From assembly GCA_016742255.1 (NCBI GenBank), contig JACVCB010000010.1, positions 1-64,000 on the forward strand: a stretch of 64,000 nt of DNA, in the 5' to 3' direction. This document shows positions 8,447 through 17,147 of the stretch, piece by piece (the stretch's first letter is position 1; the number at the start of each line of letters is the position of its first letter). This DNA comes from Leptospira sp. Its GTDB lineage: Bacteria; Spirochaetota; Leptospiria; Leptospirales; Leptospiraceae. The notes under the pieces are model-generated. The model was not told the origin of the DNA. It was given only the letters and a program-made list of their open reading frames with translations, and made no database searches. The position numbers and the translations under genes are program-made.

Positions 8447-9612
8447 ATGGAAATTTCCTTCACTCCATCAGAGATTTGAAACTTGTAGAAGTCTAACGCA
8501 AGGTTAAATTTTTGTTGATAACTTTTTTTCATTTCTTCATTTATTTTGGCAAATCCTTCCTTTTTGTCTAGTACGAGTACGCATCCGCCAAATCCTCCGC
8601 CTATCATCCTTGCACCCATGACTCCTAAATCTTTAAGTTTGGAGACAATGAAGTCAGTTTCTTCACAAGAAACTTCAAAGTTTTTAGATAAGGAGTTGTG
8701 TGTTTCATACAATGCAGCTCCCACCTTTAAAAATTGATTCGATTCCAAGCCTTCGATGACTTGTTTTGTTCTTTTTCGTTCTGAAATGACATGACTTATT
8801 CTTTTGAATTCATCTGGGGTGAGGTTACAATTGTTTAGTTCTGAATCTGTTAAGGTAACATCATATAATTGTTTAAAATTTGGGAACTTTGTTTGAATTT
8901 TTTGCAAAGCCGATTCACATTCTAAGCGTCTTTTATTATAAGCACTGTCTTTTAAGTTATGTTTTACATTGGAATTGATGAGATAAAATTCATGTTCACC
9001 TAATTCAAAATGATGATAAGAATAATTGAGATTATCAGTGTTTAAGGAAATACAATCGTTTTGTTTTCCCACAGCGATTATGAATTGGTCCATGATCCCA
9101 CACTTTGTACCAACAAAATTGTTTTCTGCTTTTTGCCCAATGACTGCTATTTTCTCTCTATCGATTCCCAGTCCAAAGGTTTCTGAAATCGCAAAACCTG
9201 TTACCACTTCTAAAGCAGCAGAGGATGAAAGGCCAGAACCTTGGGGGATATTTCCATCAACCAATAAATCAAAACCTGGAATGGAATGTCCTGCAGCCTC
9301 CAACTCAACAATCACTCCTGTAATATAATCTGTCCAAGTTGCATTCGGATTGGATAAAAAAGGTTTTTTGATGGTAATCGTTTCGTTATAAGTGATGGAA
9401 TGAAATTGATACAGATTAGAATGATTGGGACGTAAAAATACTTGGACAGAAAAATCAATTGCTGCAGGTAGAACGATTCCACCTAAATAATCAACATGTT
9501 CCCCAATGATATTGATCCTCGCGGGGGCTTGAAACAAACGCGGATTTGTATTTGTTTTTCCAAATATACGTTCAAATTGATTCAAATTTTCTTTACTTCT
9601 CAATGAATCCAC
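8443..9612 (-). CDS. galK: Galactokinase
   Basis: 389 residues, GHMP-kinase family. Phosphorylates galactose at C1 with ATP (Leloir pathway). The family signatures are in order: the sugar-binding APARINIIGEHVDYLGGIVLP near residue 30, the ATP-binding GNIPQGSGLSSSAALEV at about 120, NFVGTKCGIMDQF, and the C-terminal MIGGGFGGCVLVLDK. The length is normal. No galT or galE lies beside it; it is coupled to a STAS regulator downstream and is divergent from pgi, whose frame-open upstream region overlaps it. Specificity for galactose over a related sugar rests on the motif match only. Confidence 0.9.
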   Translation of the reverse strand: MDSLRSKENLNQFERIFGKTNTNPRLFQAPARINIIGEHVDYLGGIVLPAAIDFSVQVFLRPNHSNLYQFHSITYNETITIKKPFLSNPNATWTDYITGVIVELEAAGHSIPGFDLLVDGNIPQGSGLSSSAALEVVTGFAISETFGLGIDREKIAVIGQKAENNFVGTKCGIMDQFIIAVGKQNDCISLNTDNLNYSYHHFELGEHEFYLINSNVKHNLKDSAYNKRRLECESALQKIQTKFPNFKQLYDVTLTDSELNNCNLTPDEFKRISHVISERKRTKQVIEGLESNQFLKVGAALYETHNSLSKNFEVSCEETDFIVSKLKDLGVMGARMIGGGFGGCVLVLDKKEGFAKINEEMKKSYQQKFNLALDFYKFQISDGVKEISI

Positions 9613-9656
9613 TTCATCTTCCTTTCGATGCTATACTTTATTTTAGGACTGGTGCC

Positions 9657-11009
9657 ATGTCGAATCTAAAAATTTCTGATCGTTTTGTGAAACCCTTCCT
9701 CCTGCAAAATCATCTGGAAAAAGAATTAGAGAGGGCAGAAACAGCTCGTCAAACTGTATTAAATCGAACTGGATTAGGGAAAGAATTTTTAGGATGGGTA
9801 AACTTACCAAGCCAAACGAATTCAGAGGACTTACAGACAATTCGAAAAGCTGCTGAAACCATCCAATCCCATTCCCAATACTTAGTCGTTGTAGGCATTG
9901 GAGGTAGTTATTTGGGTGCAAGAGCGGTCATCGAAGCACTCACTCCCGAGTTTAGTCATCCTGAAACACAAAAGAAAACGGTCAAAATTTTATACGCTGG
10001 GCATCACTTGGATGCAGATTATCATTTCCGATTACTAGCATTTTTAGAGAACAAAGAGTTTTCTGTAAATGTGATTTCTAAATCTGGGACAACAACTGAA
10101 CCAGCAATCGCCTTCCGGTTGTTACTTTCTTTGTTAGAGAGAAAGTATGGAAAAGAAAACATTAAAAATCGAGTGTTTGCAACTACCGACAAATCAAAAG
10201 GTGCACTCAAACATTTAGCAGATGAATATGGATTTCCTACGTTTGTCATTCCTGATGATGTAGGAGGAAGGTATTCTGTTTTTACGCCTGTTGGATTACT
10301 TCCAATTGCCGCAGCTGGATTTAGCATCAATAAACTCATTGATGGCGCAAAACAGATGGAATCGAATCTAAAATCTACATCTTCCAAAGAAGGTAACTTA
10401 GCTAGTTTATATGCCGCGATGAGAAATGGTTTGTATGGTTTAGGAAAGACGACTGAGATTTTTGTTTCTTATCAACCAACATTAAATTATTTGGCAGAAT
10501 GGTGGAAACAGTTGTTTGGCGAAAGTGAAGGAAAAAATGCAAAAGGTATTTTTCCTGCTTCTGTTCAATTCACGACTGATTTGCATTCAATGGGTCAATA
10601 TATTCAAGACGGCGAACGAAAATTAATGGAGACTGTTATCAAGATAGAAACTCCAAAACAAGATGTTTACCTTACCGAAAAAACGGATGATAATGATGGA
10701 TTAAATTATTTAGCCGGGAAAAAACTTTCTGAAGTGAATCAGAGTGCAATATTAGGAACTCTGATTGCACATAAAGATGGGGGTGTACCTTGTATCGAAA
10801 TCATTTTGCCTACTATCAACGAAGAAGTTTTGGGTGAACTTATGTATTTCTATGAATTTGCATGTGCTATTTCAGGTTATATGTTAGGTGTAAATCCATT
10901 TGATCAACCTGGAGTTGAAGATTATAAAAACAATATGTTTGCTCTACTCGGAAAAAAGGGATATGAAAAACGAAAAGAGGAAATTCTAAGTCATATTGGT
11001 CCGACGTAA
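9657..11009 (+). CDS. pgi: Glucose-6-phosphate isomerase
   Basis: 450 residues from the ATG at 9657, which has AGGA upstream; the frame is open back to 9546 but that would overlap galK. Interconverts glucose-6-phosphate and fructose-6-phosphate. Seen are VVVGIGGSYLGARAVIEAL (sugar-phosphate binding), VISKSGTTTEPAIAFRLL, the signature DVGGRYSVFTPVGLLPIAAAG, and GYMLGVNPFDQPGVEDYK. The length fits the short, Bacillus-type PGI class. The 3' end overlaps the convergent nucleotidyltransferase gene by 24 bases. Confidence 0.95.
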   Translation: MSNLKISDRFVKPFLLQNHLEKELERAETARQTVLNRTGLGKEFLGWVNLPSQTNSEDLQTIRKAAETIQSHSQYLVVVGIGGSYLGARAVIEALTPEFSHPETQKKTVKILYAGHHLDADYHFRLLAFLENKEFSVNVISKSGTTTEPAIAFRLLLSLLERKYGKENIKNRVFATTDKSKGALKHLADEYGFPTFVIPDDVGGRYSVFTPVGLLPIAAAGFSINKLIDGAKQMESNLKSTSSKEGNLASLYAAMRNGLYGLGKTTEIFVSYQPTLNYLAEWWKQLFGESEGKNAKGIFPASVQFTTDLHSMGQYIQDGERKLMETVIKIETPKQDVYLTEKTDDNDGLNYLAGKKLSEVNQSAILGTLIAHKDGGVPCIEIILPTINEEVLGELMYFYEFACAISGYMLGVNPFDQPGVEDYKNNMFALLGKKGYEKRKEEILSHIGPT

Positions 11010-11708
11010 GAATGATTTTATATTCATTATGTTGGAACCAAAAATATCTTTGGATTGGTAAGTTTCCCATAGTTCCTTTGTACCCAAATCTAAAACTTCA
11101 CCGGGGAATATTTCTCCGGTGATCTCACCTTTTTTCGCACATTCTCGGAATGTATCGGACAAATCATAATATTGATTCTTTTCTAAGCTAGATAAACAAG
11201 AAGGATCAATCACAGAAAGTCCTATATAATAAAACTCACCTTTGCCAAACTCCAATACACCATCTTTCCTAATAAAAATTTGTGTATAATTTTCACCCTT
11301 TGGTATTGGTAATAAATACAAATGAATTTTGATTCCGCTCGCCAAATATTGTTTCGGTGTAAATTCAGGATTAGGAAAGAATAAAGTATCAGGATTGATA
11401 AGTAAAATTGGTTCTGAATTAGAATCTTGAGGTAAGGCAGTTCGAATTCCCCCTGCTGTACCTAAGATTTTATCTTTCTCTATTGAGACTTCGATAGGAA
11501 AACCAGTGAAGTTCTTTACATGAGTGAGGATTTGTTCACCTAAGTAATGTGCATTGATCCAACCTTTTTGAATTTTCCAACTATGTAATAAGTATAATGC
11601 ATAATCAAGTAAAGTGATCGATTGGATTTGTAAAAGTGGTTTAGGAGTATTTTGAGTAAGAGAACCCATTCGTTTGCCAAAACCAGCAGCAAGTACAAAT
11701 GCATTCAT
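10986..11708 (-). CDS. MurU-like sugar-1-phosphate nucleotidyltransferase
   Basis: 240 residues. NTP-transferase signature at the N-terminus (FVLAAGFGKRMGSLTQNTPKPLL), the IEKDKILGTAGGI specificity segment, and a metal-binding D in LLINPDTLFF. Size and sequence fit N-acetylmuramate-1-phosphate uridylyltransferase (MurU), which acts after the AmgK kinase to return MurNAc to UDP-MurNAc. Its start overlaps the kinase stop (ATGA), the same pairing as amgK-murU in Pseudomonas. A mannose- or glucose-1-phosphate transferase in envelope synthesis is the alternative. Confidence 0.78.
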   Translation of the reverse strand: MNAFVLAAGFGKRMGSLTQNTPKPLLQIQSITLLDYALYLLHSWKIQKGWINAHYLGEQILTHVKNFTGFPIEVSIEKDKILGTAGGIRTALPQDSNSEPILLINPDTLFFPNPEFTPKQYLASGIKIHLYLLPIPKGENYTQIFIRKDGVLEFGKGEFYYIGLSVIDPSCLSSLEKNQYYDLSDTFRECAKKGEITGEIFPGEVLDLGTKELWETYQSKDIFGSNIMNIKSFLRRTNMT

Positions 11709-12688
11709 AATTTTTTAAAATCCTTATGTAATAACAACTCCTCTCTTAAACTTCTCACAAAAATGAAAAGTGAATCAGGAAACATTCCTAACTGGATGAT
11801 TTCTTCTAATTGGTTTAAACAGGAAACTATCGATGGTTTGAATTTGTCTTTTTTATGATCGGTTACCATTCGAAAATATGTGCCAAGTGCTTTAAATGAT
11901 CTCTGTAGGGCTTGTAGATAAAATGTATCTTTGAATTTTTTTGTTTGGTCAATATTTCTTGATTCAAAGAATTTGAGCATCATCATCCGAAATTCTCTTG
12001 GAAGTGGATAATAAGCATCATACAAAATGGATGCCAAATCATACTGTGGTACACCCATTCTTGCATCTTGGTAATCAATCAACACATAATCGAAATTTGG
12101 TGATCGTAGAATATTTCGACAATGAAAATCTCGGTGTGTAAAAACATTGATGGGATATTGATTTAAATAACCAACAGTCTCTTCAATAAAAGCCAGAGCT
12201 TCATTGGTTAAAGAAGTTTTGATTTTATAAATCTCTTTAAAAGCATGAAATTTATCAATAGTTAGATTTGTTTCAAAACTGAGTTTCTCTGTATCGAATT
12301 TTCTTGTTTTTACGAAAACAGGCGGGTCCAGTGTTTGTAATTTTAAAATCAATTCAATTAGATTGGTAAAGTGATTTTGGTATTCTGTTAAATTATAGGA
12401 ACTATAATCCAACTTTCCTTCAAAAGACATACAAATGATGCCCACAGTTTCATTTTTTTCAAAAATTTTTGGAACATGAATTCCATTCTTAGACAAAAAT
12501 TGACTCAATACGATAAACTCTTCGTTTACTGTTTCATCAATACAGACTACTTCTTCACTATGTTTGGTTGTAGAAATATGAAAGTATCGTCTGCTGGATG
12601 CTTCTTCTTGTAAGGGAGTGATGTTACAATTTTTTCCATATCGAGAATGGATAAATTCTAATTGAGTTTCATTGATTCCAGTATGCAC
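11705..12688 (-). CDS. AmgK-like sugar kinase (aminoglycoside phosphotransferase fold)
   Basis: 327 residues. The N-terminal EEASSRRYFHI matches the ASxRRYFR block of AmgK, the anomeric MurNAc/GlcNAc kinase. The catalytic loop THRDFHCRNIL (H-x-D...N) and the metal-binding VLIDYQDARMGVPQYDLASIL correspond to kinase subdomains VI and VII. It is co-translated with a MurU-like transferase, which together would give the fosfomycin-insensitive peptidoglycan recycling route known in pseudomonads. The phosphorylated sugar is inferred from family and pairing, not shown by sequence. Confidence 0.75.
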   Translation of the reverse strand: MHTGINETQLEFIHSRYGKNCNITPLQEEASSRRYFHISTTKHSEEVVCIDETVNEEFIVLSQFLSKNGIHVPKIFEKNETVGIICMSFEGKLDYSSYNLTEYQNHFTNLIELILKLQTLDPPVFVKTRKFDTEKLSFETNLTIDKFHAFKEIYKIKTSLTNEALAFIEETVGYLNQYPINVFTHRDFHCRNILRSPNFDYVLIDYQDARMGVPQYDLASILYDAYYPLPREFRMMMLKFFESRNIDQTKKFKDTFYLQALQRSFKALGTYFRMVTDHKKDKFKPSIVSCLNQLEEIIQLGMFPDSLFIFVRSLREELLLHKDFKKL

Positions 12689-12696
12689 GTTACGAA

Positions 12697-13401
12697 CTAG
12701 GATTCGGAAACCTCAGGAAAAATAAAATGAAATTTGGAACCTTTCCCTGGTGTAGAGTCAATTTGTAATTCGATTTCAAAATTCTCTACAATTTGTTTTA
12801 CCACAAACATTCCTAAGCCAGTACCTTTACCCAACTCTTTTGTGGTAAAATAAGGTTCATAAATTTTATCCAATGTTTCTTGCGACATCCCTTCACCATC
12901 ATCAATGACAATTAGATGTCCTTTTTTGCTTTGGATATATGCTTTGATTTCGATCGTACCTATGTTGTTTGTTGCATCCGCAGCATTTAATAAAATATTT
13001 GATAATAATAATGCAAATTGATCCGAATTCATACGAATTGGAATTGGTTCAGTAGAATCTTCTCGTTTGATTTGACAGTATTTGAGTTTTGCCGTTTCTT
13101 TAAAAACCTGTAAGACTGAAGAAATTTCTGAATTTAAATTAAGGATTTCTGTTTTTTCTGTATTTGATTTTACTGATTTTCCTAATTGCAAAAGATTCGA
13201 AGTTAAAGCTCTTAATTTTTCTGTTTGGTTTAGAGTCACTTTCAGTGCACGATCTTTTAACATAAGGTCTGCATTTTCACGTGAAGCCATTTCGACAAAT
13301 CCTTGGATGGCTGTTAATGAATTATTGATTTCGTGGCCTATACTTGCCGCAACTACAGATAAAAATGCCCTTCTTTCTGAGTGGATCAATTGTTCCACCA
13401 T
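12697..13401 (-). CDS. Histidine kinase core (HisKA-HATPase) without sensor domain
   Basis: 234 residues from the ATG at 13401. The H-box is VVAASIGHEINNSLTAIQGF near the N-terminus, followed by ATP-binding N (LLNAADATNN), G1 (VIDDGEGMS) and G2 (GKGTGLGMFVVKQ) boxes. It has no sensor or membrane segment of its own. Its start lies inside the stop region of the upstream REC-PAS gene, right after an A7 run; reading through that run by a -1 shift would join them into one REC-PAS-HisKA-HATPase protein. As written, it would be made by translational coupling. Confidence 0.85.
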   Translation of the reverse strand: MVEQLIHSERRAFLSVVAASIGHEINNSLTAIQGFVEMASRENADLMLKDRALKVTLNQTEKLRALTSNLLQLGKSVKSNTEKTEILNLNSEISSVLQVFKETAKLKYCQIKREDSTEPIPIRMNSDQFALLLSNILLNAADATNNIGTIEIKAYIQSKKGHLIVIDDGEGMSQETLDKIYEPYFTTKELGKGTGLGMFVVKQIVENFEIELQIDSTPGKGSKFHFIFPEVSES

Positions 13402-14213
13402 CAATTTTTTTGCGTTACATCTCGGATAACACCAGTATAAAATGAATCACCATCTAAACTATAGGAACATATTGCAATATCAGCCAGAAACGTTGAAGTA
13501 TCCGAACGCTGTAGAGTTACATCAGAAAGTTGCAAAGTTGATTTATTTGGTTCTTGGCTTAATACATTCGAAACTTGGCTCATATACTTTTGCATTTTAT
13601 TTTCAGTAAATAAAATTCGTACATTCTGTCCTATTAAATCTAGTGGAGAATGAAATCGAAACATATCAAAGCTCGCCTTGTTTGCTGATACAATGATAAG
13701 TTTGTGATTGATAGTAACAACCGCATCTGATGTTGCATTCAAAATTGCCGCATTTTGACGGTTAAGATCTAAATTCTGTGTCCGAAGAGCCTTTTCTAAT
13801 TTTTCGGACAACATTAATTTTTCTAAATCTGAATCTTTCTGATTTTTTACCTCTAATGCTCGTTTTACGACAGATAGTAGCTGGGTTCTATCAACCGGTT
13901 TTGATATATATTCATAAGCATGATAACGAATAGCAGCTTCCGCGGACGATAAATTAGGATTTCCAGTGATTAATATCACAGGTAAATTTATGTTTTTTTC
14001 AGCTATAAATTTTGTGAAATCAATACCAGACATTCCTGACATCAAAATATCTGAAATCACTAATGAAAATAATTCTCCTGATTCGATTCGTTTTACAGCA
14101 TCAGATGCAGATTCAGAAAGTTCAATTTGGTAGCCTTCACGTGATAAAACACGTTTTAATGCGATACGAATGTCTTCTTCATCATCGATAATTAATATTT
14201 TATCCATTTTCAT
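13401..14213 (-). CDS. Response regulator with PAS domain (REC-PAS)
   Basis: 270 residues. The receiver domain covers about 1-125: acidic pocket IIDDEED, phospho-acceptor Asp in VISDILMSGMSG, Thr in VILITGNP and Lys in ISKPVDR. A coiled linker (about 125-155) leads to a PAS domain (about 155-265: AILNATSDAVVTINHKLIIVSANKA) ending GVIRDVTQKN. There is no output domain; PAS proteins normally continue into a kinase at this point, and the next gene supplies one. The 5' end overlaps the upstream kinase gene by 14 bases. See the finding on the A7 run. Confidence 0.87.
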   Translation of the reverse strand: MKMDKILIIDDEEDIRIALKRVLSREGYQIELSESASDAVKRIESGELFSLVISDILMSGMSGIDFTKFIAEKNINLPVILITGNPNLSSAEAAIRYHAYEYISKPVDRTQLLSVVKRALEVKNQKDSDLEKLMLSEKLEKALRTQNLDLNRQNAAILNATSDAVVTINHKLIIVSANKASFDMFRFHSPLDLIGQNVRILFTENKMQKYMSQVSNVLSQEPNKSTLQLSDVTLQRSDTSTFLADIAICSYSLDGDSFYTGVIRDVTQKN

Positions 14214-15993
14214 CCGTATGAGCAGGCAAAAAGATTTCGACCTTTGTTCCTACACCATTCTTTGTTTTGATATAAATCTCACCACCGTGTTCGGCGATGA
14301 TTTTTTTAGAAATTGATAAACCCAATCCTGTTCCTTGTTTGTTCCGCCTTGTTGTGAACAAGGGTAAAAAAACCTTTTCCAATGTATCGTCATCGATTCC
14401 TGGTCCATTGTCTTCCACAGAAAATACGACCCAGTCCTTATTTTGACTCCTAAGAAAATCAATTCCCAACTCAATTCGAGGATTCTCTCTGGGAATTTCC
14501 ATTTCAGACAAGGCATTAATCGAGTTTACCACACAATTGATCAACACTTGTTCGATTTCCTGCCAACGTACAAAAATTCCAGGCAAATTGGGACCAGCAT
14601 GCCTTGTGAATTGGATATTTTTTTTGCGACAACTGACTTCCACAAGTTCACTTGTTCTGACTAGTATGTAATAAGGAGAAACAAAATCACGATTTGGACT
14701 TTCCATTCGGCCTAAGTCAAGTAATGCCTTTACCAAGTCTCGGATTCTTAAATTTGCCGCTTCAATTTTCTGCAGGATATTCTTTCGTTCATTTGGATCG
14801 GTTTCATCAACTGTAATTAAATCTTCTAAGTAGAGTAATGCACTTTGGAGAGGATTGTTAATTTCATGTGCAAGTCCTGCAGCAATTTCACCGATACTTG
14901 CAAATTTCATTGATTCAATTAATTGTCTATCTAATCGTTTTGCCTCAGTGATATCAGAAAATACTAACATTACCTTTTTGTCATTAGGATTGAGTTTTCT
15001 GACAGGAATAAACTTTATTTCGAACGTTCGATCCTCACCTAATAACGAATAATCGAATTCGGCTCTTTGAGTCGATTGTGAAGAAATTGATAAGTTTAAA
15101 ACTTCAATCAGTCTACTTTTTTCACTTATATCAAAATATTGAAAAATATTTTCTCCTACTTCAAATGCCAATAGTTGAAATAATAAAAACTTAAAAATAG
15201 GAGCTACTTCAATGATAATTGCATCTTGGTTTACGATAACAAATCCATTATTGATAGTTGCAAAAAAGGTTTTTAATTTTTCTTCTCCGTATCTGATTGT
15301 ATTTTCTGCATTTTGTAAGGTAGATAAATCTAATAAAAGTATAGTTATATTATTGATACCATTTGTGTAATTTGGAGTTACAAAACTTTGTAATTGAAAC
15401 TTCTGTTTTTCACCTAAACCAGAATAAATATCGATATCATGTTTTACATTTGTTCTTAATAAATCAGATTTAATGGGTTCTGCTAAAGTAAGTAGTTCAA
15501 AGATGGATTTTTTTTGAATCTGTTCCAACGTTATGGAAAAAAAATCTAAAAATCGTGTATTTGCAAATTGAACATTTCCAAAGGAATCGGTGATTAGAAA
15601 TGGAATCTCCAATCTCTCATTTTGTGGTGGGTGAACAGTCTCAGTTATTTGATTCCAATGAATGTACAGAATATAAATTTCATCTTCATCATTCAAAACA
15701 TCATCAACCGATGAAAACTGAACAGATACTGTCAAAGTTTCTAAATTTGCCTTCTTACATTGGATTTGGTGATTTTTTTTTTGATTCGATTTTTGTTTCA
15801 GTAAAGTGGATACATTGTTTGTATCTTCGAAAATCAAATCCATAGGGCATGGAAGAGAAACATTCAACCCCAAAAGATTTTTAATTTGATCATGACAATA
15901 GAGTATATTTTGGGATTTAAGATCGACGAAAAGATAAGGAATCGAGGAATGGGAAAGTAACTCCGATAACTTGTGAATTTTTGTTTCTAACAT
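14200..15993 (-). CDS. Multi-PAS sensor histidine kinase (soluble)
   Basis: 597 residues with no evident membrane helices. Several PAS-like regions fill residues 1-355 (for example LFVDLKSQNILYCHDQI and FLITDSFGNVQFANTRFL), ending in VMLVFSDITEAKRLD. The H-box is FASIGEIAAGLAHEINNPLQSALL near 375, and the catalytic domain has VNSINALSEM (N), SVEDNGPGIDDDTL (G1) and RNKQGTGLGLSISKKIIAEHGG (G2). The partner is probably the REC-PAS protein encoded next with overlapping ends. PAS domains may bind small ligands or cofactors; no conserved haem or FMN residue was identified. Confidence 0.88.
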   Translation of the reverse strand: MLETKIHKLSELLSHSSIPYLFVDLKSQNILYCHDQIKNLLGLNVSLPCPMDLIFEDTNNVSTLLKQKSNQKKNHQIQCKKANLETLTVSVQFSSVDDVLNDEDEIYILYIHWNQITETVHPPQNERLEIPFLITDSFGNVQFANTRFLDFFSITLEQIQKKSIFELLTLAEPIKSDLLRTNVKHDIDIYSGLGEKQKFQLQSFVTPNYTNGINNITILLLDLSTLQNAENTIRYGEEKLKTFFATINNGFVIVNQDAIIIEVAPIFKFLLFQLLAFEVGENIFQYFDISEKSRLIEVLNLSISSQSTQRAEFDYSLLGEDRTFEIKFIPVRKLNPNDKKVMLVFSDITEAKRLDRQLIESMKFASIGEIAAGLAHEINNPLQSALLYLEDLITVDETDPNERKNILQKIEAANLRIRDLVKALLDLGRMESPNRDFVSPYYILVRTSELVEVSCRKKNIQFTRHAGPNLPGIFVRWQEIEQVLINCVVNSINALSEMEIPRENPRIELGIDFLRSQNKDWVVFSVEDNGPGIDDDTLEKVFLPLFTTRRNKQGTGLGLSISKKIIAEHGGEIYIKTKNGVGTKVEIFLPAHTDENG

Positions 15994-16054
15994 TATGTTT
16001 AAAATTTTTTACCGAAGCCTATATCGAAATTATCAGTCCCAGAGACGTAAATCA

Positions 16055-16864
16055 ATGAAAAATATGGGTGGAATTCCCTCTTATGTCAACTTAGGAGGCC
16101 ACAAAATTTTTTATTGGAAGTTTGGAAATGGAAATCAAAAACCTATCGTTTTTTTTCACGGATTACTGGATGAGAGTTTTGGATTTCGACGGGTCGTGAA
16201 AGAATTGTTAAATGATGGAGTTCCATTATACGTTTTTGATTTGCCAGGATATGGAAAGAGTAAACTTCCACTTGTCAAATACCTTTATCAAATTGATGTT
16301 TGGGCGGAATTACTTCTCGAATGTTTAGAAAAACTAAATTTAAGCCAAATTAGTTTAGTTGGACATTCGATGGGTGGACTGATTTCCCAACACTTAGTCC
16401 TTCATGATAGAAATCATCGTGTGGAAAAATTAATTTTACTCGCACCCGGTGGAATTGCACATCCAGAACGCGAAAAAATGCGAAAGATTCTATTTCCAAA
16501 AACGGAAAGGCAAGTCGCATTGTTGTTACGTTATTTATACGGTGAAGAATTTCCTGAACCAGGTTTTTTATTTCGTCATACACTGGTTACGATTTGGAAT
16601 GATAAACCAAATGAATACTTACAAGAAAATACTCTCAGAAGAGAAGATGAGATTTTTTTCGGTGCTAAAATGAAAGAGATCAAAATTCCAACTTTGATAT
16701 TAGCAGGTGCTGAAGATGAAATCACACCACCATTTATGATGAAACAAATGAAATCCTATATCAAAAAAAGCAAATTGGTTTGGATTCCAAAAATTAGACA
16801 TGCCATCCATTTAGAAAAGCCTGATGTTGTAGCAAAGAATATTAGAGAATTCTATAATTCTTAA
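16055..16864 (+). CDS. Alpha/beta hydrolase
   Basis: About 269 residues from the ATG at 16055; the frame is open to an ATG at 15995, but that lies 1 base from the divergent kinase start. Typical features are IVFFHGLLDESFGFRRVV (oxyanion region), YVFDLPGYGKSKLP, the nucleophile elbow LVGHSMGGLISQHLV, a catalytic Asp candidate in LILAGAEDEITPP and the His in IRHAIHLEKP. Family members hydrolyse esters, lactones or C-C bonds; the substrate is not predictable here. No secretion signal. Confidence 0.85.
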   Translation: MKNMGGIPSYVNLGGHKIFYWKFGNGNQKPIVFFHGLLDESFGFRRVVKELLNDGVPLYVFDLPGYGKSKLPLVKYLYQIDVWAELLLECLEKLNLSQISLVGHSMGGLISQHLVLHDRNHRVEKLILLAPGGIAHPEREKMRKILFPKTERQVALLLRYLYGEEFPEPGFLFRHTLVTIWNDKPNEYLQENTLRREDEIFFGAKMKEIKIPTLILAGAEDEITPPFMMKQMKSYIKKSKLVWIPKIRHAIHLEKPDVVAKNIREFYNS

Positions 16865-17098
16865 TTACTCTCCATCGTCCCCAATCGCATCGACAGGACA
16901 CATTGCCATGGCTGCCTTTGCCTGTTTTTCCTCTGTTGGATTGGATGGTTGTTTTTTAAAGAAAATGTGCGTTTCGTCCGCATTGTACTCTAAAAGGTTC
17001 GGTGCTTCTTTGACACAGTCATTGCAGGGAACACAAGTCTGGTCGACATAGTATTTTCCTGGTACATTCTCGGGTTGTTTGATACTTTTATCTGCCAT
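16865..17098 (-). CDS. Single-cluster ferredoxin
   Basis: 77 residues. Cysteines in CVPCNDC near residue 23 and a distal CPVDAIG near the C-terminus fit ligands for one [4Fe-4S] (or [3Fe-4S]) cluster; the C-x2-C-x2-C spacing plus a distant Cys-Pro is the monocluster pattern. It carries electrons between soluble enzymes; no dedicated reductase or P450 is adjacent. The ATG at 17098 is divergent from the response regulator at 17148, with 49 bases between them that include a C8 run. Confidence 0.85.
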   Translation of the reverse strand: MADKSIKQPENVPGKYYVDQTCVPCNDCVKEAPNLLEYNADETHIFFKKQPSNPTEEKQAKAAMAMCPVDAIGDDGE

Positions 17099-17122
17099 AC
17101 AGTATTTTTACTTTTTAACAGA

Positions 17123-17130
17123 CCCCCCCC
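17123..17130. repeat. C8 homopolymer in divergent promoter region
   Basis: Eight cytosines in a row, unusual in this AT-rich genome, lie between the ferredoxin gene and the receiver gene, immediately before TATAAA (17131-17136), a possible -10 element for the latter. Slippage in the tract would change promoter spacing. Confidence 0.6.
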
Positions 17131-17147
17131 TATAAAATAAAGCATAT

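Noticed and set aside
11098..11121. GC-rich hairpin TCACCGG...CCGGTGA as a terminator for pgi
   Set aside because: It lies inside the convergent nucleotidyltransferase coding sequence, about 90 bases past the pgi stop, has no T-tract, and encodes the ordinary residues ITGEIFPGEV.
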